Shown: one piece after another, positions 1 to 11,819 of the stretch
Position numbering within the stretch: the stretch's first letter is position 1
Layout of the letters: the number at the start of each line of letters is the position of its first letter
Assembly (NCBI GenBank): GCA_050084985.1
Contig: JBITNC010000001.1
Coordinates: 71,858,001-71,922,000, forward strand
Source: Nageia nagi
Taxonomy: Eukaryota; Pinophyta
Length of the DNA stretch: 64,000 nt
Direction of reading: 5' to 3'
Made by a program: the position numbers and the translations under genes
Notes under the pieces: model-generated
Told to the model about the DNA's origin: nothing
What the model saw: the letters and a program-made list of their open reading frames with translations, nothing else
Database searches by the model: none

Positions 1-1708
1 ATCCCCTAGGCTTTCATAGAAGGAATTTTACCTAGGAATAGAAGATATCATGTTCAAACACATGGATGGCCATGTCTATCATGATGAGGTATATCGAACC
101 CTTGCATCCTACCACCAAATAAATATCTTGAATGGTGAGCACAGATGAGGTGAGAGTGTATGTAACCCATAGAAAATTGCAAGCCTATGTTTTGTGAGCA
201 TGAGACTATTTTTCCTATCATATTGCCCTTCTTCCCTCATCCTATTGAAGCCATTGTTAACTACCAAACTCAGATATTGAATTCAAATAACAAATGGAGT
301 TTTTTAAAAATTGAAATAACAAAAGGGGGTTTATAAAAAGAATCTACAGGAGGGTAGTTTTGATTTCTATTGATAAACTCATGTGGATTACCATCCTACG
401 ATTGAGATTATCTATTTTGGATCATCAACCTATGATCAAGATTGTACATTTCAGATCACCAATGTAGCACTCATTTTATCGCTTAAAATTACAAATGTCA
501 AAATACTTTAGAATTCCTCCTACTTAGCCATTGATCCTATTATTATTTTCCATTATAGTTAACTAATTCTAAACAGCATTTTCAAGAAGGGAAAATGCTT
601 TGGGTTGAAGATTGAGCTATATACTCACCAAAATTTGTATCTTATAATTGTACAAGTGGACCTATTGGATGGAAAAAAGTGGATAATGTAATTGGGGTAG
701 TGATTGAATGCTATAATTACCACTGGATCCTCATAAAAAAAAAACCTGAAGCCTCCCCAAACCATTGCAAAGTTTCATGCCTTCTTGTTGTAGGCTTTGA
801 GACTCTTCATTGGGGAATAAATTCACCTAATAGTAGTTGGTGGCAAGTTGGTGAAACTTAAATACTCCCCACTATGTTACATATCACTATATTTTATTTT
901 TATTCATTTGTTAACAAAGACATTAAAAGATTTATTTATCAATCATTTCTATTAGTTTAAATTTTCATTTAAAAAATAATAATTTTCAATAATTTTTAAA
1001 ATAAAAGAGACAAAAAGTGAGTTTATAATAGAAATACACCTTCCACATCCTCATCCACCTTGTCTAACCACATTATTTTGAATGTATATTTGAAAGAAGT
1101 TAAAAATTCTTACACATCCAATTTAAGGTTGGCTTTTCCTGTTATCGCACATTCAAATGCCCAAGTACCCTAATTTCCCTACAACCATGGTTGTATGAGA
1201 ATCCCCCTAATCACATTCCACCACTTTTGCTAATCTAAAATCCCCTAGTTTCATAATAAAACTAGAATCCAACATCAAATTACTCGCTTTGATATCTATG
1301 TGCACCACACATTTATCCCATAAAAAATAAAATATATACATTGAGTCTCTTTTCAACTACTTTATTCTTTGAAGGTTCAAATAGTTTTAGAACTACTTGG
1401 AAAGGATGGTTGGTTATTAAATGATGTATCATTGTCCATGTTTTCTTTCTCTAACATGGAAATATCAAATATTTCACTCTTCTTTGTAGAATCTTGATTA
1501 GATTATTCTCTACTCTAAAATGGACCCAAGTAGGAACAGGATCATTTGTAGAGATTCAAATAAGAATCTAATAGATAATAAGAAGTTAACTAGGTATTTT
1601 AAAAATTACCCAAAATCCTAGTTAACTAGTTCAGCATCCCATTCGGTACAACCCATAATCTAAATAATTAGAAGTAAAAAGGAAAATAATTAGAACTAAA
1701 TTAAAAAA
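1..1708. other. Unassigned AT-rich intergenic DNA
   Basis: No open frame longer than about 60 codons has recognisable protein similarity, and no LTR termini, primer site or RNA gene was found. The short frame at 679-861 is compositionally ordinary and matches nothing I know. Confidence 0.6.
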
Positions 1709-1913
1709 CTTTAGGACCATAGTAGGCTACACTTCAAGACTCCAAAATGCTTTAGAACCATAGTAGGATTCACTTTAAGACTCCAAATAGATTCAAAACC
1801 ATAAAAGGATGCACTTTAAGGCTCCAAGAAGCTTTATAACTATAATAGTCTTCATTTCAAGAATTCAAGAAACTTCAAGACCATATTAGGGTTTGCTTCA
1901 AGACTCTTCAAAA
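1709..1913. repeat. 41-bp tandem repeat, about 5 diverged copies
   Basis: Five consecutive units of about 41 bp share a core of the form ctttaggaccatagtagg, then cacttcaagactccaa. Neighbouring units differ at several positions each, so the array is old. It has no coding potential and no link to a recognised element. Confidence 0.8.
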
Positions 1914-4059
1914 TAGGATTTCTAAGATCAAGTCATAATCAAGTTAAGTGTTTCAATTCATTTAGGTAGTAAATTGATGGTTGGTATCATGGTGCCTACT
2001 GCCATGATCATAAATTATTAATGCTCCCTCAAACCATCTTCCCAAATCCTATGGTGATTCGATAGCCTAATACATTAAATACATATGATAATATTTATTC
2101 ATATACATTATTTTTATATTTATTAGATTTTTATAATAATAAATTATTATATTTTAATGAATATAATCTTTTTATTCATTAAATTTTATATTTTAGTGTT
2201 CACATATTTTACATCATTTTTTTATAATATTTTAAAAATGCATAAAATATTTTTTGAATTTGATTTTCTTATAATAATTTATGATCAAAAATAGTTCAAA
2301 GAAGTTTATAATTAGCTAAATAAAAAATAGAAAATATTTATTAAGATAGTTGAGATTTTGAAAACTTAAAGTTATAATAAATTTATAATGCAAAATTAAA
2401 TACAATGCCTACTCCCCGACCCTCTTCCCTACCATCACTCCAACACCCATCCCCCCTCCACCCCCTAAACCCCTTATTTAATACTGATATATTTTTTACA
2501 TTAATTTTAAATACCGTTAACCCCCTCCCTCTATAAAATACTCATCGATATACCAATAGATCAACTTGAAATTAAAAATACCCCCTCATAGGACTCACAT
2601 GGTATTTACCATTTGCTAACAATGATCCCTTATGGTGATAATTAGTATTTAGACTACCTATGGACTAAGATCTGATATGTAATAATGTACTTTTATATTT
2701 CCATGATTTGAAGTGATCCCAAGAGGAGTGATCAGGTATAACTTGACTCATAGTACAAAGAGCATTCCCCCAAATCTATAAGGGTACACAAATACTCTAG
2801 TTCCATTGTCACCTTAGCTTGAACATAAATTTGAAGTTACACATCATAGAAAATTAATATTCTATCAACATGAAAAAAGCTATTAGAAGGTCAGTGCCAA
2901 GTAAAAATAATATTAATACAAACCTTTCAAATATGAAATAAAATACTAATTTTGAAACTATTCCACACTTGATTTAAGGGAAGGGTAAATGTGGTCATAT
3001 CCATAACTAGATATTCCTACCAAGTAAATGGGAAATCCATAAAAAAATTTTAAAAAAAAAGAGTAGAAACCCAACTCCACATACTCCTAGCTCTAGTGCA
3101 AGATCAAAAAATATGTAAAATAATTTCTAGAGAAAGATAAAATGGGCTTTAGGGGTCAACAACTCTCAAGTGTTTAAGATGATCGCCTAAGGCAATCCTT
3201 TATGATAACAACCTCCATGTGAAAAATGATTATCTTAGTTCTATTTATAGAGCCCAAGTATTCTAAAATTGGATTAGGATGGAAAGAAGGTTTCAATGGT
3301 CACTAAGCTTAGGGACCATGGGTAGATATGGAAAAATTTAGACCAAGATGGGCTTTATAGTTAAGAAGAGGGGTATCCATAAAATATCTTCAATTCATCC
3401 GTTACAATTTCTAAGATTAGAATCTAATTTTGTGAATTAATGAAAAGGGTATGAATGCAATTATTACATCATAAATTACTTTATCCTAATTTTTATTTCA
3501 AAAAATGTGTTTGAATTCCTCCTAAGGGATCCAATCTTGGGTATGACAAGAGAACAAGTTAACAACCACTATGATATCATTCTTGTAAAAGCATTAAGCA
3601 TGAATCCATTTGATATTATATAATGAGATATGTTAATGTGGATTATAGTGGACCACCAAATATTATGTAGGCCAATTGATAATCCTTTGCAAAAGCCACC
3701 TTCTTTCCAATTAAGTTGTGACTTGATTTATTCACAAGCTTGTTAAATGCTTCTGACTACAAAGGACCTATGAATCCTAACACAAATTGAGTTTACTAAA
3801 ATTTAGGTAATTTCTGAAACCTTCCATGCCTAGTAACCTAGAGGGATTCTAAAGGATACGAAGTGTCAAAATAGCTCTTTTTTAGGATTATGATCTTTTT
3901 AGAGCCTAAATAATCCATTTGGTGCATATGGCAATTCCTTGATGTTTGTAATCAAGTAAGCCCAAATATTTTATCTTAACCTTGAAGAGGCACTATTTTT
4001 TTTAAGTTTAACTAATTATATAGTTACTTTACTACTAACCTTTAGGCTAACTACTATCC
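1914..4059. other. Unassigned AT-rich DNA with a C-rich patch
   Basis: No gene is supported. A pyrimidine-rich stretch at about 2410-2590 contains a TATA-like ctataaaat. It could be a relic promoter or LTR piece, but no matching second copy was seen in the window. Confidence 0.5.
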
Positions 4060-5930
4060 ATACAATAAAGAGCATGAAATAGTTGGAATAATTTTTTTTC
4101 CTTTAAATATAGAAGATTTTTTACAAGATTTATCACCTCCTTTTACCCAAAATAATATTTTTTCAATAGATGATATTAAGGATGAAATTAAAATATTATC
4201 AAAAGGGAATGTTAAATACATAAAAGTATATTAAGCATAATATTTAAAAATTGGTAACACTATACTCTTTCTTCATATCCAAACCCTTTTCAATACATCT
4301 CTTAAAGAATATTTTCCTAAGAAATGGACTATAAGTTCAATCATTCCTATTTACAAAATTGGATAAAAAGATAATAGAACTATTATGATAAATCCTTTAC
4401 CTAAAAAACATTAGGGTATTATTATAGAAAATAAAATTTGCAATTACCTTGATATAATAATTTGAGAGCTAAAGGCTAAGCCAATTTTAGAAGCAAACAC
4501 TCAACAATTGATCACATATTCACTTTTCAAATCATTACTAAAGATTATCGAAATGATAAATAAAAATTAAGTTTTTCTTTATATATTTCAAAAAAATATT
4601 TAATACTATTCTTAGGGATAAAATTTTAAAATATATGACTAATTTAGATGTACCTTTTGAATTAAGACTGACTATGTATAGGCTTTATGAGCAAGTTATC
4701 ACCAAACTCAAAACTAATTAAGGATGGTATGGGTAAATTAGGTGTAATATTAAATTTAAACAAGGTTTAGTTTTATACCCAACTCTATTTCATATTTACA
4801 TAGATCAATTAGAATTTTTTTTTTTTAAAAAGTTGGGTGCATAGGCACCAACCTTCGTAACCTCATAATTGTTCTTCTACTTTATGTAGATGATATTGTC
4901 TTGTTAGCTAGATAATATGATGATATTGTAAAATAATTAAATATTATTTGAATATTTTGCAATATATTTGGTTTAATAATGAATACAAATAAAATTAAAA
5001 TTATGATTATTAAATATAAAAAGATATTTTATCGCCCTTTTTAATAATCAACCCTTAGATTTCTTCCACTCTTACAAGTACTTGGGTATCGACATAAACC
5101 ATAACTAAATTAGAATTTAAGTATTAATAAAAAATATTTGTTGGATGGAAATTCTCTTATGGTCTTGAAAATAAGTGTAAAAATGTAGGACTTTTATTTA
5201 TGATAAAAAGAAAACTCTTTTCCCTACCTTGCAACTCTGTTAATACTCTAAGGTTATGAAGTCTAAGGTGGCAGCATTTCTTGATAAAATTATAGTATCA
5301 TAATAAAATTAAGTAAATTTAAAAATAATTTATCCTTTATAATTTCAAAATTAAGAACAATACATTATACCCTATCCTTATTATGGAAGCTAGTTTACTC
5401 CATATTGAAATTGAAGCTTTAAAACATTATATTTTATACAATTATAAGCTAATGAAGTTAGATCACCTTAGATTGTTTATAGTCATACAAAAAACTTATC
5501 CAACTTTTCTTAAAATAGTTTGGATAAAAGAATTTGATAAATTGTATGATTTTTGGGTCATATAGAACAAAATAATCCCATTTGATAGAGAAACTCTTTA
5601 GAAGTACAAATTACAAATAAAGTAATTAAATATTTTTGAACTAATGATAATATGAAAAATAAAAATAAAAGTATCTTACTATAAAATTATCATTAATAAA
5701 AAACTTGAGCATCCTACCTATCCACATAATATTATTATTTTAAAAAAGAAACTTGTGATTGCAAAATTAATAACTAGTTCACATAAATTTCATAGCGAAA
5801 TTGGTAGATGGACAATACCAAATGCCTTGCAATAAAAGAGTTTGCAAATTTTGTAATCCAAATTCCATATTTAAGGATAAGAATCATTTTTTTTGTATCC
5901 ACTATACAAATATATTATATAAGCATATAA
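4060..5930 (+). mobile_element. RTE-like LINE relic (reverse transcriptase and C-terminal part)
   Basis: Conceptual translation across several frames gives the ordered blocks of a plant non-LTR reverse transcriptase. They are KEYFPKKWTISSIIPIYK, an NYRTIMVNP-like block (here NRTIMINP), VPFELRLTMYRLYEQV, a PTLFHIYIDQLE block, and the catalytic block LLYVDDIVLLA near 4870-4905. A MNTNKIKIMI block, a GWK-YGLENKCK block near 5150 and a C-terminal LITSSHKFHSEIGRWTIP block near 5770 follow. This block order fits the RTE-like clade common in plants. Many stops, frameshifts and A/T runs interrupt the frame, so it is dead, although the YVDD catalytic box survives. The endonuclease and 5' end were not recognised and no TSD was found. 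Clade assignment is from memory of family motifs. Confidence 0.75.
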
Positions 5931-6490
5931 ACATATTTGTAATTATATCTCGATCCACAAATGCTTAAAACAACATAATTAAAACAAGCTTGGTGATTTT
6001 GTTATACAACTTAATTATGCAAGAAAAAATAACTCAAATACATAATTGATATATCTTTATTTTTAGGCAAATTTTGATATGTATTATAAACAACTGGATT
6101 TAAAATAATGTTAAAAGATTTATCTATATAACTAACTAATATTCGATTATCTAGGTATTCTATTTGACAATGGTTAGAGTTATCATAAGGGTAATTCATG
6201 ATTTGGTCCAAAAATTTTTGATGATAGGTTCCTAATTAATCCATCCATAGTTTCTTACCACACCTTCCAATTTTTGATCCATCCTTGTTGGTAATTAGTC
6301 ATAATATAGTTTTATGGATCACTTACCATCCCTATTATTACTTTTCTAAGATCACCTATGTACATTCATGAGGGCATACCATAGATAATATTATCACAAA
6401 CTACTTGTCTTTCATGTATTAGGTCCCTTGTTTTCCAATTATATTATTCTTATCATTTTATAGAATAACCTAAGTTGAATATAAAAGAAT
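5931..6490. other. Unassigned AT-rich DNA
   Basis: Lies between the LINE relic and the copia element F. No supported gene. The 66-codon frame at 6011-6211 (-) has no recognisable similarity. Confidence 0.5.
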
Positions 6491-7146
6491 TGAAGGATTC
6501 CTTAACAAATATCACTTGTGCTCTTTCCAACAATTAACACTCATTATAATATCTGACTTTCAAACTAACAATAATCAATCATACAAAGTGACACATAATA
6601 AGTATAGTGGTTCCTCTATAAGAGAGTATATACACTTGAATTTAAATCTATTACTTATCTTCTCAAAATCTCTATTACAACCTTTCTATCAATTTATATC
6701 TCTAAACAAACTAGTAGCATGATAATGCTTCTACAAGTATATCTTACAACAAAACCTAGCCTTCCTTTTATAGGCTAAAATCTTGCATTGGTTCAACCTT
6801 TTACCCAAGGGGGAATACCAAAACTTCCATAGGATATTCATATCTTCACATTAGGTGGGAATGGTAGGTGGAAGGCCTTTTACTCATGCTTATTCAATAG
6901 TTACATATGCCCATACCTATACCTTAAGTGTGTGGGTCTACATACACATGTGAAAATACCCTTAATATAAAATAAATGGGGCTACACATTTGCATATATG
7001 GATAATGCACATAATAAATGGATTATTCCACATTACAAAATATTTTCCCTCCTAACTTAGGTATTTTATATGTTCCCTTGGTTTTTAATTAATCAAGAAT
7101 AATGTACTTAAGTTATTTACACAATAATGAATTATATATTCTAACA
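6491..7146 (-). repeat. 3' LTR of element F
   Basis: Minus-strand termini are TGTTAG...CCTTCA, as in B and D. The high-coordinate edge is followed by the rc of a PPT (7147-7155, ctccccctt), which fixes the 3' LTR boundary and orientation. A TATA-like cctataaaagg (rc) lies near 6765. The low edge was set by the tgaagg terminus and is less certain. It is about 656 bp, longer than the 470-bp B/D LTRs. Confidence 0.65.
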
Positions 7147-7155
7147 CTCCCCCTT
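7147..7155 (-). other. Polypurine tract of element F
   Basis: Reads aagggggag on the minus strand directly before the LTR TGTT. It is the plus-strand primer site and is identical to the PPTs of B, C and D. Confidence 0.75.
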
Positions 7156-7854
7156 AATTAATATTGGGGTATAGATAAGAGAAGATAGAAAGAATGTAAG
7201 AGAGTTCTCCTCCATAAGAAATACAATCAGAGATGAGAACTTGACATCTTGAGAAGTAATAGAATTTAGTTCTTAAACAAGGCTCAACTACTTAACCATT
7301 TGAACAAATAGTTTACAATATAATAATCATCAATCATAAATTGTTATAATGTACAAGTAGTAGTCATTTAAAAATATGTTAACATGATGAACATTCATGA
7401 GCATGTATACTTGAACTAAGTAACTTGCAATATGTAAAAGAAAATTACAAGCTACAAGTAGCTTATAAAAAACATTAGTTAGATGCATAATATATTCATT
7501 TCAATATAACATAAATGAATCAAATAATATCATCCATAAATTGATCAAATGGTGCACTATAAATCATCATAAATATGCTAAGCAAATTTATATCCATCTA
7601 CTATATAAATAAAATATGTATTTATCATGATACACATACCAGTTCATCACATGTGTCTAATTAATTAATATACATAAAGTTCATCATACAATCCAAAGTG
7701 TATAAACAAGTTCTTCATATGTGGATAACTCAGTATAATGATGCACATAAAAAGATTATACAACAAAATATCCTTAAGGATAACCTTACCATCCTAAAAG
7801 ATGAAAATAGATGAAGTATATAAGAACTCCAAAAATTCATACTTCACTCCTCCT

Positions 7855-8396
7855 TGTTGGAACTAATAATGCACTATTGTATAAATTATTCTTTAAAAAG
7901 GTATATAAAGAATAATATTTCTTTTCCTTACATAATTCAATATTTAATCCGCTAGATAATTAAAAGTATTCCTAAATACCTTTTAAGTATTTAATGAATT
8001 AAATATTGGAACTTGTCCCACATATGACTATTCTTATCCTTTGGATAATGGTATTCCCCTTGGGTAAAAGGGTGAGCCAAATTGAAAATTTTTCATATAA
8101 ATTGAGGGCTCTCCTCAAGCATTATTCAATCTAGTTTGAAGGATTGTAATGTTCTTAGTGTGAAGAAGGATAGGAAGAGAGAATGCTAGTGTAGAATTGT
8201 GAGAAAGTCTTGTAATATTGAGAAGTAATATAATTAGGCTTAAAGTGGAGTACTCTCTTGATAGAGAGGAACCACTATATATCTTGGTATCCCTTATGTA
8301 TGTGATTGAGTTATTGAGAATGTTCTTGAGTTGTTGCTTAGAAGTAAAAGATTTCTCCAAGGTGATCTTGGGTGTAGGAGACTTTATCTCATTTAA
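7855..8396 (+). repeat. LTR of element E
   Basis: Starts TGTTGGAA. Within it are an imperfect inverted repeat near 7960-8000 (aaaagtattcc...aatacctttt), a ccttgggtaaaaggg block and a TATA-like catataaattgaggg near 8092. A purine-rich block around gatagagaggaaccac matches the R/U5 blocks of the other LTRs. The right edge is placed just before the primer site at 8399. It lacks the expected terminal CA, so the edge is uncertain by a few bases. Confidence 0.65.
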
Positions 8397-8398
8397 AG

Positions 8399-8411
8399 TG
8401 GTACCATAGCC
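8399..8411 (+). other. Primer-binding site of element E (degenerate)
   Basis: tggtaccatagcc resembles tggtatcagagcc, the complement of the 3' end of initiator tRNA-Met. The following ggaag purine block is shared with the leaders of B and D. Confidence 0.6.
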
Positions 8412-8810
8412 TACTTGGAAGATCTTCTTTCTACTTTATTGGTGAGGTAAAATCAATTTTAATATATAACCTCTCTCATTCATTATTTTTGGATTATTTT
8501 CAATGATAATAATACTTATTTAGTTACATCTTCATTAAAATTTTTGGTGTAAAAATTTGCTTAAATATAACAATATGTTATTGTTATAAAATCTTTTATA
8601 CAACATCTTTTAGCTACATATTAGTTTATTAAAAATTGTTTAAAAGCAATACTATATTGTCGTGTTTTGAGTTTTTATAATTTTTTTTACACTAAAGTTT
8701 TGTGTAAAAATGTTAAACAAAGTTGCAATTTTTTTAGTTTCACAAATTTATTATAAAGATGTTATTATTGCAATAAAAGTTTACTTTTAGAAATATTTTT
8801 TACAAAGTTA

Positions 8811-8836
8811 TTATATATATATATATATATATATAT
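8811..8836. repeat. (TA)n microsatellite
   Basis: About 13 uninterrupted TA dinucleotides within the AT-rich leader of element E. Confidence 0.9.
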
Positions 8837-9200
8837 CAAAAGGATGTATGCATTTGTATTATGCAATATATTAAAAAAAGGGTTATATAGGAACATTTTT
8901 TGTTATTTCATAAGAAAAGGGCCTTTATTGTTTTCATTGTTATATATGTAAATAAAAATATGTTATTTAAAAAAAATATGTATATAAAATAATTAAAAAA
9001 AAGGGAAAACACTTATATTTTTATTATTAAAAAAGGGTATGATTTTAAAAATACTATTTTTTCTAAAATAATAAAAGTGGGGTATTTTTTTATATACATA
9101 TACAATATTTTTATAAAAAATAAATGGATACCCACCAAAGAGTAGTTGAAAACATTTTGCATCAAATGCTATGGTTTTGGACCACATGGTTGTGCACCCC

Positions 9201-11332
9201 AATATGCTTCTAGTGCCTTGACCTGCTATGTACCTTAGCTGGTCTAGCTAGTTTATGTTGATGTGTGTAGTTGGGTTGATGCTTAAAGTATAAGGATATT
9301 GTTGAGAGATAGAGGAGCTATTATGGGTAGTGGGAAAACCAACCCACCCAATGCATGGAGGCTTAAATGGTTCCCACCCCCATAACTTGAACAATCCCAC
9401 CCTTGCATTCCACTCCCTTAGGGGTCAAAGCCTTAGCCTCGCACTTGATCACCCTAGCCCTTGCACCCAACCTCCCTAGTCCCCAACCTCATATGCAATG
9501 CTGTAGGCTATTCCCCTTGCTTGCCACCCTTTTACCACCTTGCATGATCCTTTGGGATTTTCCCCTCTATGCTCCACCCTACTTTCCTAGTCTATTCCAT
9601 CCCACTATCCCTCTTCTAACCTAGTGGTAATGTGCAACCCTCATGAGTCTTCCTTTCTTCCCTAAATCCCATATTACCCATGCACGTTTACTTGAAGTAC
9701 CCCTCCATTTTTTTATATAAGTTTTTGATGTATGCATAAATCATGATACAAACCCTCTAGCCCTTCAAGTTTGGTGTAGCCTTTTAGGATCAACTTTTAT
9801 GATAATATGATTTATCTATCCTTCTTTGTACAAGATACTATTGAGGTGCATGCGTTTATATGTGCAAGTGATAGGTATGAAGGCATGATGTTCATGTGTG
9901 GTTAAGGAGATGATTGCTTGAGGTTGGTATCTGAATCTTGAAATCCATTAGAATGCCTCTAACAACCAAAGATAAGATTTCATGTAGATGTAGCCTGCAT
10001 AGGGTAAGGACTTAAAGAGCCTCCTAGGAATCTTATTTTTTGTTTTCTTGTTAATGGAATGTTAGTAGGGAAAGGTGAATTATTATGTGATTAGATTAGT
10101 TTAATTAATTAAATATTAATTAAATTAATAGCCTTATAAAAATAATCTAATAATCTAATAAATTAAAAATAATTAAGTGATAATATTAAGGAAAGGATAA
10201 GATTGAGACATGGTTGGATAGGGTTAAGTGACAACTAAGAATTAAATATCATGAACATACAAATATTATTATTTTATTAAAAAAACTCTAATCCCTTGAA
10301 TGGCTATAAATAGACTTTAGAATTTGTTCAATAAATACATTTTGGGCATACTAAAAGGAGATTTTGGAGAAATTATGAGTCATTACAAAAGCTAGAGTTT
10401 GCAAGTAAAAAAGGAATAACATATTAGGTTAGTCTCTTCTATGGTTGATCTCTTATGTTTGAATGTTTTGGAATATCTATTATCTTTAATTTATAATCTT
10501 TTGCTTTAGATATAAGGAGGGATTTAAATAAAATGGATGTGCATTTTAGTTTGAGAAATGTGATATGAATGCTTTTATCAAATCGCACCTTATATATTTT
10601 TATCTATGTAACTAATAAAAGTCTATCATGTTGCCTATGGTCTTCAAATTTTTAGAAGAGAATATGTGTCTCTCTTACAAATCAAAGAATGCATAAGAGT
10701 GTAAGTAACCTTTGAGGTCTGTTTGTATTGTGTAGGTCCTTAGAGGAGCACCAATACCTAACATAGGAAATCTTTTTGCTTTGATTTCATCATTGTACAT
10801 GATCTTGGACCAAGTTGGGCAATGTAAATATATGAGGTAATTATGGTATGAGTAGTGTTAAAGAGTAGGTATCATGCCATAAGTTATTCATGAGAACCCA
10901 AATGAATGCAATACTATAGCGTAATATGGTAGGGTAGGGTGTATTTGATGGCCTCAACATTAGTGTGTATGGTTCCATTTTGTATGAGTAATGGGATTCT
11001 ACCTAAGAAAGGGGATGCTTATCTCCATGTATTGATTTCAGATGCAACTAAGGCTACCTAATTAAAATGTTATATTTAGATGGAGCCCCAATAATTCTAG
11101 ACCTTTATTTATATTTAGACTCTCTCTATGATCACTTGTGATGCATTTGTATTAGATTTGGCATTGGACATACTCTTTCTATTAGATGTATAATTTAGTC
11201 CTTAATTGCTACCAACTTATGATTATGAATACAAATAAACCATAATATATTAGACCTTCATTAATGGAAAAGTCAATTCCACCATGTGCCCATGAAGGAT
11301 AGGTTCTATGCTATGTTGTAGAAGGTGAGTTT
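9201..11332. other. Unassigned region, locally C-rich
   Basis: Contains a C-rich tract (about 9310-9690) that may be the rest of E's leader, since the leader of A also has a GC-rich patch. A TATA-like ggctataaatagac lies near 10305. The 73-codon frame at 9403-9624 is biased by the C-rich composition and has no recognisable domain. No gene is supported. Confidence 0.4.
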
Positions 11333-11392
11333 TATTGGAATGTATAATGCATTATTGTAAAGGTTGTATTAAATATTCTATATAAATTCACT

Positions 11393-11427
11393 AATACTTA
11401 AGGGTATCATTTGATACCTTAAGTATT
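11393..11427. promoter_or_regulatory. LTR palindrome in solo LTR
   Basis: Arms aatacttaagggtatc and gataccttaagtatt around an attt spacer pair over about 15 positions with one single-base bulge. It lies upstream of the TATA box, at the same position as the palindromes of the other LTRs here. Confidence 0.75.
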
Positions 11428-11551
11428 TAAGTGAATATTATAATGTAACTTATCCTACACTCCATGTCATTAGCACACCCCTTAGGTAAAAGGATGTGCA
11501 TGTCATGCTTTTGTACATTGGATAAAAGGGTGATCCAAAGAGGGATTTTGG

Positions 11552-11562
11552 CCTATAAATAG
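11552..11562 (+). promoter_or_regulatory. TATA box of solo LTR
   Basis: cctataaatag, at the same place as the TATA boxes of the B and D LTRs. Confidence 0.65.
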
Positions 11563-11819
11563 AAGGCTCCCTCTTTGTGATCACACATCAATTGTAGAGT
11601 AAAGTTATGCTATAGCATAGAAGTGTAGGAGTTGAGATTAGGATAATTTTAAGAGAGTTGTATTTGTGATTGAAGTAAAGATCTAGTTAGTTGATGTACT
11701 CCTAGTTGGAGGAACCACTTTACATCTTGTCTTATTTGTGAGATTGTTAGATGTGTATTTTGAGCTTTAAAGAGAGCTTGGTAGTTTAGGATTGTTCTTG
11801 TTATAGTTCAATTATTTCA

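Larger units (their letters stand above)
6491..7854 (-). mobile_element. Copia element F, 3' end only
   Basis: Read on the minus strand, this is the last bases of pol, a 3' UTR, a PPT and a 3' LTR. The end of pol (about 7827-7850) has the same terminal codons as the other copia elements here: a purine-rich gga-gga-gtg-aag ending comparable to the GSEV end of B. The UTR contains degenerate units with motifs like those in C's 3' UTR. Everything upstream of the pol end (RNase H, RT, integrase, gag, 5' LTR) is missing because the LTR of element E begins at 7855. Confidence 0.7.
7855..9200 (+). mobile_element. Copia element E: 5' LTR, primer site and partial leader
   Basis: Begins with an LTR inserted exactly behind the pol end of element F. 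The LTR is followed by a primer site and a leader containing the conserved sequence ggtgag|gtaaaa (putative splice donor, gt at 8457-8458), which occurs at the same relative place in A, B and D. Beyond that the leader becomes low-complexity AT sequence. No gag or pol follows, so the element is truncated. The right end is not definable and 9200 is a guess. Confidence 0.6.
11333..11819 (+). repeat. Solo copia LTR (family of element C)
   Basis: Matches the LTR of C in order and sequence: ttggaatgtataatgcatta start, a long palindrome at 11393-11427, a cacaccccttaggtaaaagg block, the TATA box cctataaatag near 11552, a ctagttagttgatgtactcc block and a ttatttca end. No PPT precedes it and no primer site follows, so it is a solo LTR left by recombination. 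The terminal TG is mutated to TA. Flanking pentamers (agttt / atttt-like) are not a clean TSD. Confidence 0.75.

Noticed and set aside
9403-9624. 73-codon frame rich in Pro, Leu and His
   Set aside because: Explained by the local C-rich tract; no domain.
7855-11819. E LTR and the 11333 LTR as the two ends of one element
   Set aside because: They share layout and orientation but are too diverged. No PPT precedes 11333, there is no matching TSD, and no coding region lies between them.
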